Shown in pieces: positions 48,460 through 58,027 of a DNA stretch of 64,000 nucleotides. How positions within the stretch are numbered: position 1 is the stretch's first letter; each line of letters starts with the position of its first letter. A model generated the notes under the pieces. The model searched no databases and was not told where the DNA came from. It was given only the letters and a program-made list of their open reading frames with translations. The stretch is taken from positions 19,156 to 83,155 of the forward strand of contig NZ_JYJP01000054.1 in the NCBI RefSeq assembly GCF_001012815.1, written 5' to 3'. Made by a program: the position numbers and the translations under genes. This DNA is from Vibrio mexicanus. Its GTDB lineage: Bacteria > Pseudomonadota > Gammaproteobacteria > Enterobacterales > Vibrionaceae.

Positions 48460-49934
48460 GATGTGTCTCCTGCCACGCTAAATACTTCAACATTACTCAG
48501 ACCTAAAGTGCCGCTATCCACACTCAGTGCCACACTTGCTTGAGTTTCTTGGGCGTAAACCAGATTGGTAAAACTGAATTCACCGCCATTAATCACAAGC
48601 TCAACCGAACCTCGGTCAATCAGCACTTCAACCTGAAACTCGGTGTTAATTGGCAGCGTCACTCGATAGTCGTGCGGAAAATGAACATCAATTCGCTCAG
48701 TGCCAAATTGTCCACGTCGAACAGACCGAATTTCAACACCCTCTTCAACGCTCTTGAACTCGAAGTATGCCGGATTGTCTTGATAAAGATTCAGATGCAA
48801 AGCTTGCTCGCAATCTAAATGAACTTCTGCGCTGAACTTCATCACATCTTGCTGACTGTAAATGAGGATCGCTTGCTCATCGGTTGGTTGTGGCTCTTTT
48901 GAATCTAGACTTAACGCCCTATTAAGCTCTCTAACAAATCGTTGGCCTACGCGAAGTCCTGCCTTACTTTCAAATAGGAAAAGTTCGCGTGGCATCGCCA
49001 TTGAACTGCGAAATGCTTGTGTTGGTAGTTCAAGCGAGTATTGGTGATTGCTCATCCAAGTGCTGACAATACGACGGCCATCTTCACTTGGGATATCAGA
49101 GAAGGATTGAGTCGCGTAGTAATCGCGGCCGAAGTCGAGCCAAAGTACCGCCTCTGGGTGATTGTGATTCACGAAGGTTTCGCCATCGAAATCACCAATG
49201 AAATATTGCGTACCGGCTCCGCCACAGTGAGCGCCTTCGCCAATTCCGACCACCAGCACCCAACGTGTCTCGTCTGCACCTTCAATCGGCAGTTCAAACA
49301 GGTCAGGGCACTCCCACGGGCCTTTGCTGTGCGCACCGTGTCGGTAGCCAAATTCGCTCACTAATCGCCAATCGAGTAGATTGGTCGAACGGTAAAACTC
49401 AATATGCTGACCACAAGACACCACCATTACCCACGCTTGGCTTTGCTCATGCCAAAACACTTTAGGGTCACGGAAGTCGGGATTGCCACGCGCTGCGATG
49501 ATTGGCGCGCCGCTTTGATATTTTTTCCACGTGATGCCATCTTGGCTGTAGGCCAAAGACTGCTGCTGAATCGGGTCTTCGACCTCAGAACCGTCAGCCA
49601 ACGTTACTTTAGGCTGAATGAAAGAGGTATAGAACGCCAGTAAACCCGGCTTGCCGTTTTCAAATAGGCCGGACGTGTTGTGCCAATCGACAATCGCGCT
49701 GCCAGAAAAGCACATTCCTGAATCGTCTGGGTACAGCGCCGGTTCTAGCTCGTGCCAATCAATTAGATTGGTGCTGACCTTATGACCCCAATGCATTGGT
49801 CCCCAAACGGTATCGCTGGGATAGTATTGATAAAACTGGTGGTATTGGCCTTGGAAATAAACCAGACCATTTGGATCGTTCATCCAACCTGTATCTGGCG
49901 TCATATGAAGATATGGACGGTATTTTTCTGTCAT
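48453..49934 (-). CDS. GH32 beta-fructofuranosidase (sucrose hydrolase type)
   Basis: A 493-residue GH32 enzyme. The nucleophile is in WMNDPNG, the stabiliser in FRDPKVFW and the acid in WECPDLFELP. The C-terminal half is the usual beta-sandwich. No signal peptide is present, so it acts in the cytoplasm on imported sucrose, sucrose-phosphate or fructosyl-oligosaccharides. Since the locus has an ABC importer rather than a sucrose PTS, the unphosphorylated sugar is the likelier substrate. No strong ribosome site is visible before the ATG at 49934. Confidence 0.88.
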   Translation of the reverse strand: MTEKYRPYLHMTPDTGWMNDPNGLVYFQGQYHQFYQYYPSDTVWGPMHWGHKVSTNLIDWHELEPALYPDDSGMCFSGSAIVDWHNTSGLFENGKPGLLAFYTSFIQPKVTLADGSEVEDPIQQQSLAYSQDGITWKKYQSGAPIIAARGNPDFRDPKVFWHEQSQAWVMVVSCGQHIEFYRSTNLLDWRLVSEFGYRHGAHSKGPWECPDLFELPIEGADETRWVLVVGIGEGAHCGGAGTQYFIGDFDGETFVNHNHPEAVLWLDFGRDYYATQSFSDIPSEDGRRIVSTWMSNHQYSLELPTQAFRSSMAMPRELFLFESKAGLRVGQRFVRELNRALSLDSKEPQPTDEQAILIYSQQDVMKFSAEVHLDCEQALHLNLYQDNPAYFEFKSVEEGVEIRSVRRGQFGTERIDVHFPHDYRVTLPINTEFQVEVLIDRGSVELVINGGEFSFTNLVYAQETQASVALSVDSGTLGLSNVEVFSVAGDTSC

Positions 49935-50003
49935 GATGAGTTCGTTCAAGTAGGTAAAGTCACTGGGTTTGCCAATTTAGCGGTAACAGGCAAACCCAGA
50001 CAC

Positions 50004-50059
50004 TCTAAAAGTGTTTGAGCCTCTTCGCTTTTGAACTTCGAGTTAGAAGGCGAAGAGGC
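50004..50059 (-). repeat. Intercistronic stem-loops between the porin and GH32 genes
   Basis: A perfect 10-bp stem, GCCTCTTCGC (50019-50028) with GCGAAGAGGC (50050-50059), has further pairing inside. A second small hairpin ACACT/AGTGT follows near 50000-50014. There is no T-run, so this is not a classic terminator and may mark mRNA processing or stabilisation after the porin gene. Confidence 0.5.
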
Positions 50060-50073
50060 AACATTAGGTCGAA

Positions 50074-51141
50074 TTAGAAGTTGTAGTTAATGCCTGCAAT
50101 GAATAGAGGGATGTAACCGTCAAACTGGTCTTTGTTAGGGCCTGAAGAGAACTTGATGTCTTTGTAGCTCACTTCACCGAACATGCTCCAGCTCTTGTTA
50201 ATTGAGTAGTTAGCTGAAATACCAAGCTTATTGTAGTCTTCCGTCCAAACGTGCGCGCCAGTATTGGTATCTTCTTTCTCTAACTTACCGAACTCACCCC
50301 AAAGCGATGCCGACGCTCTGCCCCAGCTGTACCAGATGCCCGGTTTGATGAATTGCTCAGTTTCAGTTTCACGCGTGTTAGCGCTGTTCTCTAAAGAAAG
50401 TTTACCTTGCTGTAGACGTAGGTTTAGCCATACACCCGAGTTATCCGAGATTTGGTAACCGATGCCCGGCTCGATCTCCCAGTATGGGAACTCACCTTTA
50501 AATTTGTCTGATACTACGTTGCCTTCGTCATCCACGCTCAGCTCTGTACCCGCACCACGCTTGTATTCCACATGGTATAGCGCGTATCCATTGAAGCTTA
50601 AAGAGTCTGTTAATCGGTAAGAACCGAAGACCTTTACGCCAGGCTGAATACGCTCGTCGATACTTTCCATCGCAAGCTTACCGCCAAGACCAATCGTACC
50701 GCGCTCAAAGCTGAATGCTTTGTTCGCCCAAATTTCTTGTATAGCGTTTACACCACGGTTGTAACTCGCATGTTTGGTGTTGCCGTTAAACAGTTCTTCA
50801 CGGCCAGAGTAGAAACCGAAATCCCAGCCCGGTAGGTTATCATGTCGAAAGCTACCTTGAGCTAGCGTGTATTTCAGCTTACCTTCATTGACACCGTCGT
50901 CGCGGATTACGCGCTCAAGTTCCATGTTGGTACCGATGTTGCCGTGAAAACCGCTTTCTTCGGCTGCAGGTGCATTAAGAGCAGTAAGAAGCTCCGCGGT
51001 TGAGTAAGTCTCTTTCAGCGCTTCCAGTTTAGCATTGAGATCTTCTGTCGTTCGCTCTTTTTCTGCCATATGCTCAGCAAGAGCTAGAGGGGAAACAAGC
51101 AAGCTTAATAGGACGGAGGATGCCACTACTGTTTTTTTCAT
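50074..51141 (-). CDS. OmpG-like outer-membrane porin
   Basis: A 355-residue outer-membrane protein. The signal peptide ends near ALAE; then a short coiled helix (EDLNAKLEALKETYS) leads to a beta barrel of alternating aromatic strands. The last residue is Phe after YNY/N, the usual BamA recognition end (GINYNF). Its pattern and its place beside ycj-like sugar genes point to OmpG or another monomeric sugar porin. Large hairpins lie on both sides of the gene, suggesting its message level is set separately within the operon. Confidence 0.8.
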   Translation of the reverse strand: MKKTVVASSVLLSLLVSPLALAEHMAEKERTTEDLNAKLEALKETYSTAELLTALNAPAAEESGFHGNIGTNMELERVIRDDGVNEGKLKYTLAQGSFRHDNLPGWDFGFYSGREELFNGNTKHASYNRGVNAIQEIWANKAFSFERGTIGLGGKLAMESIDERIQPGVKVFGSYRLTDSLSFNGYALYHVEYKRGAGTELSVDDEGNVVSDKFKGEFPYWEIEPGIGYQISDNSGVWLNLRLQQGKLSLENSANTRETETEQFIKPGIWYSWGRASASLWGEFGKLEKEDTNTGAHVWTEDYNKLGISANYSINKSWSMFGEVSYKDIKFSSGPNKDQFDGYIPLFIAGINYNF

Positions 51142-51158
51142 GATTATTACCTTATTAT

Positions 51159-51290
51159 CACAGTGTTACTGTGCCCTAACGGGCTATAAAATGCCTGCTG
51201 CAACAGGCGTTAGAAGTACGCAGAATTTGGGCTGCAACCCGAATTCAAAGCGCAGTAATCCTAAGCCCGCCGCGATAGCGGGCTTTTTTA
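51159..51290. ncRNA. Structured intergenic region with plus-oriented terminator (candidate sRNA or mRNA processing element)
   Basis: Four hairpins lie in a row: CACAGT/ACTGTG (51159-51173), GCCC/GGGC (51173-51184), GCCTG/CAGGC (51193-51208) and GAATTTGGG/CCCGAATTC (51223-51246). A terminator stem AAGCCCGC/GCGGGCTT (51263-51285) follows with TTTTTT on the plus strand. The neighbouring genes are both on the minus strand. Either a plus-strand RNA antisense to the porin leader ends here, or the structures act in the minus-strand mRNA. Confidence 0.4.
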
Positions 51291-51320
51291 ATTATTTTGA
51301 TTATGTTGTTGAGCTAAGCG

Positions 51321-52453
51321 TTAGCTAGCTTGTCTTACCGATGGCGGCAAAGTGATTAGGTCGTTCAATGACATACCGCGCTGGTAAGCTGTACCTTTGC
51401 TATCAAATAGGTGACACTTCTCGGCGGGAATGCGGATGTTCAAGCGTTGGCCGACTTCCACTTTCACTGTACCCGGAACGCGAACCAACACTTCCTGACC
51501 ACCGCGCACAAGTGTGGTGTAAAGAAGAGATTCAGTACCCAAGCGCTCAAAGCCTTCCACGATGACACCCACACCTTCTTCATCGAGGTGGATATCTTCA
51601 GGGCGAATGCCCAATGTCATCAATGCACCTTGTGTTGCACCTTTTGCGTTAACGTCGGCTTGGAATGTGTAGTCGCCGATTCAACCGTTGCTTTCTCGTC
51701 ACATGCCGAAACCAGAGTTGCAGGAAGCAGGTTCATTTTTGGAGAGCCAATAAAGCCTGCGACGAAAAGGGTTTGTGGGAAATAGTAAAGCTCAAGTGGC
51801 GAACCCACTTGCTCAATTGCGCCATCACGTAGCACCACAATTTTATCAGCCAGTGTCATTGCTTCTACTTGGTCGTGCGTGACGTAGATAACCGTTGATT
51901 TTAGCTTCTGGTGATACTCCGCCAATTGAAGGCGCATGCGAACACGTAGCGAAGCATCTAAGTTAGATAAAGGCTCATCCAATAGGAACAACTTAGGGTT
52001 GCGCACGATTGCACGGCCGATAGCCACACGTTGGCGCTGACCGCCAGACAGTTGACTTGGTTTTTGTTTCAGCAGGTTTGTCAGCTCTAGCATCTCTGCC
52101 ACTTGACGCACTGCTGAATCGATTTCTTCTTTGCCTTTTTTCGCCAGTTTTAGGCCAAAAGCAATGTTCTCAAAGACCGTCATATGCGGGTAAAGCGCAT
52201 ACGATTGGAACACCATACCAATACCACGGTCGGTTGGAGATAGGTTATTCACCACTTCTCCGTCTAAACACATCTCCCCTGATGAAATCTCTTCCAAGCC
52301 TGCCACCATGCGAAGCATAGTTGATTTACCACAGCCTGATGGGCCAACGAATACTGTAAATTCACCGTCTTCAATGGTCAGGTTGGCATCCTTGATGATA
52401 TGGGCACCATCTGGATAAATTTTGTTGATGTTCTTCAGTTCTAAACGTGCCAT
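51321..52453 (-). CDS. Sugar ABC transporter ATP-binding protein, MalK/UgpC type (frameshifted)
   Basis: A 377-residue ATPase. Walker A is GPSGCGKST near 39-47, the signature is LSGGQRQR, Walker B is LFLLDEP and the switch THDQVEA. The C-terminal OB/TOBE domain ([10 protein letters not shown] and later [14 protein letters not shown] end) is of the UgpC/MsmX group. One base is missing near 51676-51679; repair gives [20 protein letters not shown]. It energises the two permeases encoded upstream. The order resembles ycjV in E. coli. Confidence 0.9.
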
Positions 52454-52523
52454 TGTTCTACCTTAATAATTCTTGGTGGTTGTGGGCAGTGGCTTTCACC
52501 ACCGCCCATCACTCTTCTTATGC

Positions 52524-53158
52524 TTAACCTAGGATTGCGCCTAAGTTCATGCCTTTAGTGTCGTCGAAACGCCATGTTGCGTGGCCAACTCGGTCATCAG
52601 GCCGATGCCAACAACACGCATACCCGCTTCTTTCGCCGCATCAACGCCGGCTTCTGCATCTTCAACCACGATACATTCGTCAGCGTTGACTCCAACTTGA
52701 CCTGCTGCGTGAATGAATACGTCTGGCGCAGGCTTAGAGCGGTTCACCGACCAACCGTCACCAATCGCATCAAACAGCGGCGTTAGGCCAAGACGATGCA
52801 AAATTGGACGAGCATTCTTACTTGCTGACGCCAATGCCACTTTAATGCCACGCGCGTTTAGCTCTAGTAGGAACTGCTCAATACCTGGCAACACATCTTT
52901 TGCGGTAATAGAGCTTAGAAGATCAACGTAGTAGTCGTTTTTGCGCTTCATTAGCTCGGCGAATTTCTCTTCGCTGATTTCTGCACCATCAAGAATGATG
53001 TTCAGAGACGCTTGACGAGAAACGCCACGTAGCTGCTCGTTGATTTCACGGTCGAAGTGGTAACCCTCTTCGTCGGCCATACGTTGCCAAGCTTGGTAGT
53101 GAAGCTCAGCCGTGTCTGTGATTACGCCGTCTAGGTCGAAAATAAACGCCTTACACAT
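52524..53158 (-). CDS. pgmB: Beta-phosphoglucomutase (frameshifted)
   Basis: A 211-residue HAD enzyme turning beta-glucose 1-phosphate into glucose 6-phosphate. The nucleophile and acid Asp lie in FDLDGVITDTAELHY; GVSRQASL and LASASKNA follow, and the metal site is in VVEDAEAGVDAA. A missing base near 52589-52591 alters the end; repair gives TEVGHATWRFDDTKGMNL and a stop at 52524. It acts directly after the GH65 phosphorylase encoded 24 bases upstream. Confidence 0.92.
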
Positions 53159-53182
53159 TGAAAGTCACCTCAGTTGATTCGA

Positions 53183-55491
53183 TTACTTTTGCTCGCCTGC
53201 AACTTCAATGTTTAGTGCTTGGCCATTAAATTCAGGACGCTCAATGCGAACTTGCTCTTGGTTAACCGTCACTTCCAGGCGCTCACCTTGCCAGTAGATT
53301 GGGAAGTTTAGGCTATCCCACTCTTTTGGTAGGTTCGGGTTGATACGTAGGTTGCCACCTAGCATACGAACACCACCGAAACCGTAAACCACACACTGCC
53401 ACATGCCGCCGATAGACGCCGCGTGAATACCGTGGTCAGAACTCTTCATGTTCTGGCCGATATCGATAGATGCCGCTTGTTGGAACAGGTCGTAAGACAG
53501 CTCAGGGTTGCCCACATCTGATGCTAGTACAGAGTGCGTAGACAGACTCAGCGATGAATCGTGAAGTGTCTTCGGCTCGTAGTAGTTCCAGTTTGCTAGC
53601 TTAGTTTCAAGGTCGAACTTGTCTTCCTGCTGTAGGAATAGAACCATGATGTCAGCTTGCTTAGAAACCTGCATCTCGTTCACTTGATCTAGGCTGTAGT
53701 CTTGGAACAGGCCACCAACGTATGGCTGCTCTTTGTACTTAGTTAGGTCGATGATCTCTTTCTGTAGGTAAGTATCGTCCTGAGGGATGATCTTATCTTC
53801 TTCACGCGGCTGTGGTAGGTAGATGTCATCAACGCGCTCTAGCCACATCTTACGAGCTTCAACTAGGTTCAGCTTGTCAGATAGCTTAGCCAGTAGCTCT
53901 GGGTTAGACGCTTCTAGATCTTCGTAGTAACGAATCGCTAGCTTGATGTTTTCTACCGCCATGTAGTTAGTGAATGCGTTGTTATCGATGTGCTCTTTGT
54001 ACTCATCAGGACCGATAACGTTGCAGATACCCCACATATTACGATCTTCTAGCCACTCTAGACGCTCGTCCAGAACGTTGCTGTGTCGAACATGATCTCG
54101 TAGCCCATGTCATCCATGAACTTCTGATCGCCTGTGATTTGGTAGTACTGCCACAATGCGTAAGTGATATCACACGTGATGTGCTGCTCGATAAAGCCAG
54201 ACCAGATCTTAGTCGACTTACCTGTAATGATATCGACCGCGCCCCATACTGGCGTGACTTCTTCACCTGTTAGTGCCGATTCCCATGGGAACTGCGCACC
54301 AAGGTAGCCGTTGTCTGCTGCTTTCTTACGTGCGCCACCTAGCGTGCGGAAGCGGTACTCTAGTAGGCTACGAGCCACTTCTGGCATTGTGTAGATGAAG
54401 AACGGAAGCATGAAGACTTCTGTATCCCAGAACGAGTGACCTTTGTAGCCTTCGCCAGACAGACCTTTCGCACCGATACCGAAACGAGAATCGTGCATTG
54501 GTGTGAAGATGTTCAGTTGGTACTGAGCAAAACGAATCGCCAGTTGGTCAAAGTCGTTACCACCGATAGTGATATTCATACCAGCCCAACGCTTGTCCCA
54601 TTCAGCCGCGCTGTCTGCAAGTAGCTCGTCGAAGCTGCGGTCTGCGTTTGCTTTAAGGTCGGTTAGTGCGTGGTCACGCAGTGCTTGAAGCTCGTAGTCT
54701 TCTACGTCGAACTGCTTGTCGCGAGATGTGTGTACTACACCCACTTTCTCAGTACCGAATGTGTCGCCCGCTTTCAGATCGTGGTGGATGTTAAGCCATA
54801 CTTTACGGCGATCCATCTGTAGGCCTGGGTCGATTTCAGTTTCTTGACCGTTTACAAAGTAACGGTGAGACGTTAGGAATACGAAGTCTACTTTGCTCTC
54901 TGTTGTGTGCTGTAGAAGCTCAATGAATCGCTTATCATAGATACGCTTTTCACCTTCGTGGAAGTGCTGTGCACCCGAGTTTGAAAGTTGCGCATCCACA
55001 CCAGAGCGGATTTCAATCTTCGCATCGCTGTTCACAGCCTTAACTTGAACATCGAACGCCATTAGATGAAGGTTTGCTTGCGAGAAGAAGCGGCGGAAGC
55101 GCATCTCGAAGCTCTTACCTTCTGTGTTTGTCCACGTGAACTCACGGATAAGTTCACCGTTTTTCACGTTTAGACGACGAGAGTAGTTGCTTACTTCACC
55201 CGTTTCTAGGTGGAAGCGACGACCATCGATGAAGATTTCGATAGCGCTCATATCTGCCGCGTTTGGCAGCTCTGTTACTTCATCTTCATCAAACTTGTTG
55301 TATGTACCCGCAACGAAAAGGTTGCGAACCTGTCCCACGTATTTTTCTTCCGTTGAGCTACGTGCGCCCATGTAGCCATTTCCTTGGCTCATTACTACTT
55401 CACATTTACCTTGGAATGCTGAGTCAAATGCCGTCTCTTCAACGATCCAGTTTTTAAGTTCGCCTTGACCAGCAGTGTAATTCATTAACAT
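53183..55491 (-). CDS. GH65 glycoside phosphorylase, maltose/kojibiose type (frameshifted)
   Basis: A 769-residue GH65 enzyme. The N-terminal beta-sandwich is followed by the barrel with GYKGHSFWDTEVFMLPFF and the catalytic Glu in VIGPDEYKEHIDNNAFTN. It splits an alpha-glucoside with phosphate, giving beta-glucose 1-phosphate, which matches the beta-phosphoglucomutase next to it. Which linkage is cut (maltose, kojibiose, nigerose, trehalose) cannot be told by eye. One base is missing near 54068, between TATFWT and ERLEWLEDRNMW. GGGG lies 9 bases before the ATG at 55491. Confidence 0.9.
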
Positions 55492-55509
55492 CTTAAATAT
55501 CCCCGAGAA

Positions 55510-56928
55510 TTAACCTTTAACAGCGGAAGAAATATCGTTACCAACGAAGTAACGTTGAAAAACCATAAACACAATGAGTACTGGGATTGTCGACAGGAAT
55601 GCTCCCGCCAATATCAGGTTCCAGTCACCTGCTACGCCATAAGCGTTACGTAAACTCAATAGACCAACGGGTAGCGTGAACGCATCTGCTGGACTATTTA
55701 TCACCACCAGCGGCCAGAAGAAGTCGTTCCAAGCACCTTGGAAACCAAGGATTGTTACCGACAAGATGGCTGGCTTAGCCAATGGCATAAACACTTTCCA
55801 CAAAATCACCGCTGGGCTTGCGCCATCGACAATCGCGGCCTCTTCCAGCTCTTTTGGTATGTTTTCAAAGAACTGCTTCATAATAAGAACTTGCCCGGAT
55901 GCCACCACGGCAGTTATCACGGCCCAAGGCGTATTCAGTAAGCCAATCTCTCGATAAATCAGGTAGTTCGAGATAAAGGTCACTTGCCCTGGAATCATCA
56001 TGCTAAACAACATGAAGGCAAATACTGCACGTGCTCCAGTGAACTTCAGTCTTGCTAGGGCGTAACCCGCAGTACAGGCAAAGAACAGAGTTAAAATCAC
56101 TTTACCAATCGCAATGACAAACGAGTTGATGGTCCAGCTCATGAATAAGCTCTTGCCGGTATCAAGACTTACCGATTCGGTGTAGACGCGAACGTAAGAC
56201 TTAAACACGTAACCAATCAAACCCGGTGCGGCGTTGTCCCATGCAGCAACTCGGCCACGACGCTCCATCTTGCTTGGTGCAAGTGTGCTGTCGATTAGAA
56301 TCTGGCCGCGCGGTGCTTCTACTGTTAGCGGTAGCGTTGCCACCTCTGGCCCTTCACCGTCGTACTTGATGGTGAATGCCCACGTTTGGCTGTGACCGGT
56401 TTTTTCAATTTCGCGACGACCGCGGCGCTCAATGAACGTCACCTCTTCGTTGCTATCCACCAGCTTTGGCTCAGATACCACAGCGTAGTCTGATGCAAAG
56501 TCAGTGACCGTCGCAGCAGCCATACCGGTACCAGGTCGGCGACGCGGTACTTCAATCGTTGGTACTGCTAGCTCTTTGCCCTCTTCAACCGCGTAAGTCA
56601 CGGTGAAGTCGACCTCGGCACCCGGAGCAAAGCCACCAAACATAGGCGCATCATTACCCTGTTTACCAAGTTGGTAAGCAGCGCCCCAGTTGCTTGGTTG
56701 AACCTGAGCAAAACTAAACTTAAATGGCTGCTCAAGTGGGTCATCTTTCAAACTCGCTAGGAATGCAACAACGAACGTACCTAACATGATGGTGGCAATA
56801 GCCAGTAGCGCGGTGTAAACCCAAGCCACTTTTGCCCAGCGGCGGCGTGCTTGGAACTTAGCGACCTCAGCCATTGATGCCATAGGTTTTTCGTCTAGCT
56901 TTTGAGTATTGGTCATTGAGTTAGCCAT
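55510..56928 (-). CDS. Sugar ABC permease (MalG type) with a large periplasmic insertion
   Basis: A 472-residue permease, against about 280-300 for the family. After helix 1 (about 33-59) there is an insertion of about 190 residues, beta-rich and charged (VDFTVTYAVEEGKEL, EVTFIERRGRREIEKTG), predicted periplasmic. The normal family resumes at SLDTGKSLFMSWTINSF. The EAA loop is EELEEAAIVDGASPAVILWKVFMPLAKP (about 359 on by eye). The start overlaps the first permease gene by 8 bases. The insertion could contact the binding protein, much as the MalF P2 loop contacts MalE, but in a different subunit and loop. Confidence 0.85.
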   Translation of the reverse strand: MANSMTNTQKLDEKPMASMAEVAKFQARRRWAKVAWVYTALLAIATIMLGTFVVAFLASLKDDPLEQPFKFSFAQVQPSNWGAAYQLGKQGNDAPMFGGFAPGAEVDFTVTYAVEEGKELAVPTIEVPRRRPGTGMAAATVTDFASDYAVVSEPKLVDSNEEVTFIERRGRREIEKTGHSQTWAFTIKYDGEGPEVATLPLTVEAPRGQILIDSTLAPSKMERRGRVAAWDNAAPGLIGYVFKSYVRVYTESVSLDTGKSLFMSWTINSFVIAIGKVILTLFFACTAGYALARLKFTGARAVFAFMLFSMMIPGQVTFISNYLIYREIGLLNTPWAVITAVVASGQVLIMKQFFENIPKELEEAAIVDGASPAVILWKVFMPLAKPAILSVTILGFQGAWNDFFWPLVVINSPADAFTLPVGLLSLRNAYGVAGDWNLILAGAFLSTIPVLIVFMVFQRYFVGNDISSAVKG

Positions 56929-58015
56929 CTGCTTTCTCCTTAATACCGAAGATTTTTTGCAGGTAAACCACGGCTAATGTAATGGTTGCCAAAATGAGTG
57001 CTGCTGCGCTTGCCATGCCGATTTGTGGCGTGCCACCCGGTGGGAAGGCGTTGTGGTAAACGTAGTAAGCCAGCGTAATACGTGATTCCAGCGGTGCTGC
57101 TGAACCCAACAGTGCGACTTGGTCGAACATTTGCAGTGTGCCGATGATTGAGAAGGTCACAACAACGAATGTCACGGGCGCAAGTTGAGGAATCGTAATG
57201 TTCCAGTGCTGTTGCCACTTGTTCGCGCCATCAATATGCGCCGCTTCATAAAGTTCTTCTGGGATACCTTGTAGGCCCGCTAAGAAAAGCAGCATGAAAG
57301 TTGGAATCGTGGTGTAGATGTTCTGAATCACGATAGCCCACAGCGTAAGCGGCATTGGCCCAACATGGTCACGTGTATTTAACCAGTTCACCTCAACAAC
57401 AGCGTCTGTTACCGACACCCAGCCCATCGCGCTTGCCACGAATGTTCCCACAGCAGCTATGATGAAAGACAGAATCGCCCATGCCGGGTCAAACCAACTT
57501 ACCGGTAAGCCTTTCAAACGATCTTTAGTCACTAGTACAAACTGAGTTGCCATTGCAATCAACACAAAGCAGCTAAGATGCGGGAAGTGATTCACCACGT
57601 CCGTAACAAAACCATTTAAGTAGCCATTCTTTTGGTAGAACCAAATGAAGATCAACGTAACGGCTGCACTCGACAAAATACTCGGCAGGTAAAAAGCTGT
57701 TCTAAAGAAGCTTTTGGCTCGAATCTTCGAATTCACCAAGATGGCTAAACCAAGCGCTAAGACCGTTTGAATACTGGTTACAATAAGAGAGAACCAGATT
57801 GTATTTGCCAGCGAAAGTAAAAACAGATCATCTGAAAGCAGGGCTTTAAAGTTACCCAAGCCTACCCAAACAGCTTCTGAAAACAGATCGTATTCCGTGA
57901 AACTGAAATAGACCGTTCTGACTAATGCATAAAGGAAAAAGATTACCAACGTCAGTACAAATGGCCCTGCTAAGAGCCATCCGTAGACTTGTTGGCGTAA
58001 ACGTAAAGAGTTCAT
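56921..58015 (-). CDS. Sugar ABC permease (MalF type)
   Basis: A 364-residue permease. The family core is clear: YGWLLAGPFVLTLVIFFLYAL at the start and the EAA loop EELYEAAHIDGANKWQQHWNITIPQL near 253. Between about 138 and 225 there is extra sequence with two hydrophobic spans (AILSFIIAAVGTFVASAMGW among them), so it has more helices than the usual six. It starts 12 bases after the binding-protein gene. Confidence 0.88.
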   Translation of the reverse strand: MNSLRLRQQVYGWLLAGPFVLTLVIFFLYALVRTVYFSFTEYDLFSEAVWVGLGNFKALLSDDLFLLSLANTIWFSLIVTSIQTVLALGLAILVNSKIRAKSFFRTAFYLPSILSSAAVTLIFIWFYQKNGYLNGFVTDVVNHFPHLSCFVLIAMATQFVLVTKDRLKGLPVSWFDPAWAILSFIIAAVGTFVASAMGWVSVTDAVVEVNWLNTRDHVGPMPLTLWAIVIQNIYTTIPTFMLLFLAGLQGIPEELYEAAHIDGANKWQQHWNITIPQLAPVTFVVVTFSIIGTLQMFDQVALLGSAAPLESRITLAYYVYHNAFPPGGTPQIGMASAAALILATITLAVVYLQKIFGIKEKADG

Positions 58016-58027
58016 CCAACGCCCCGT

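Noticed and set aside
51411..51785. 124-codon plus-strand frame opposite the sugar ABC ATPase gene
   Set aside because: It is antisense to a conserved gene, has no ribosome site, and spans the frameshift region of the real gene.
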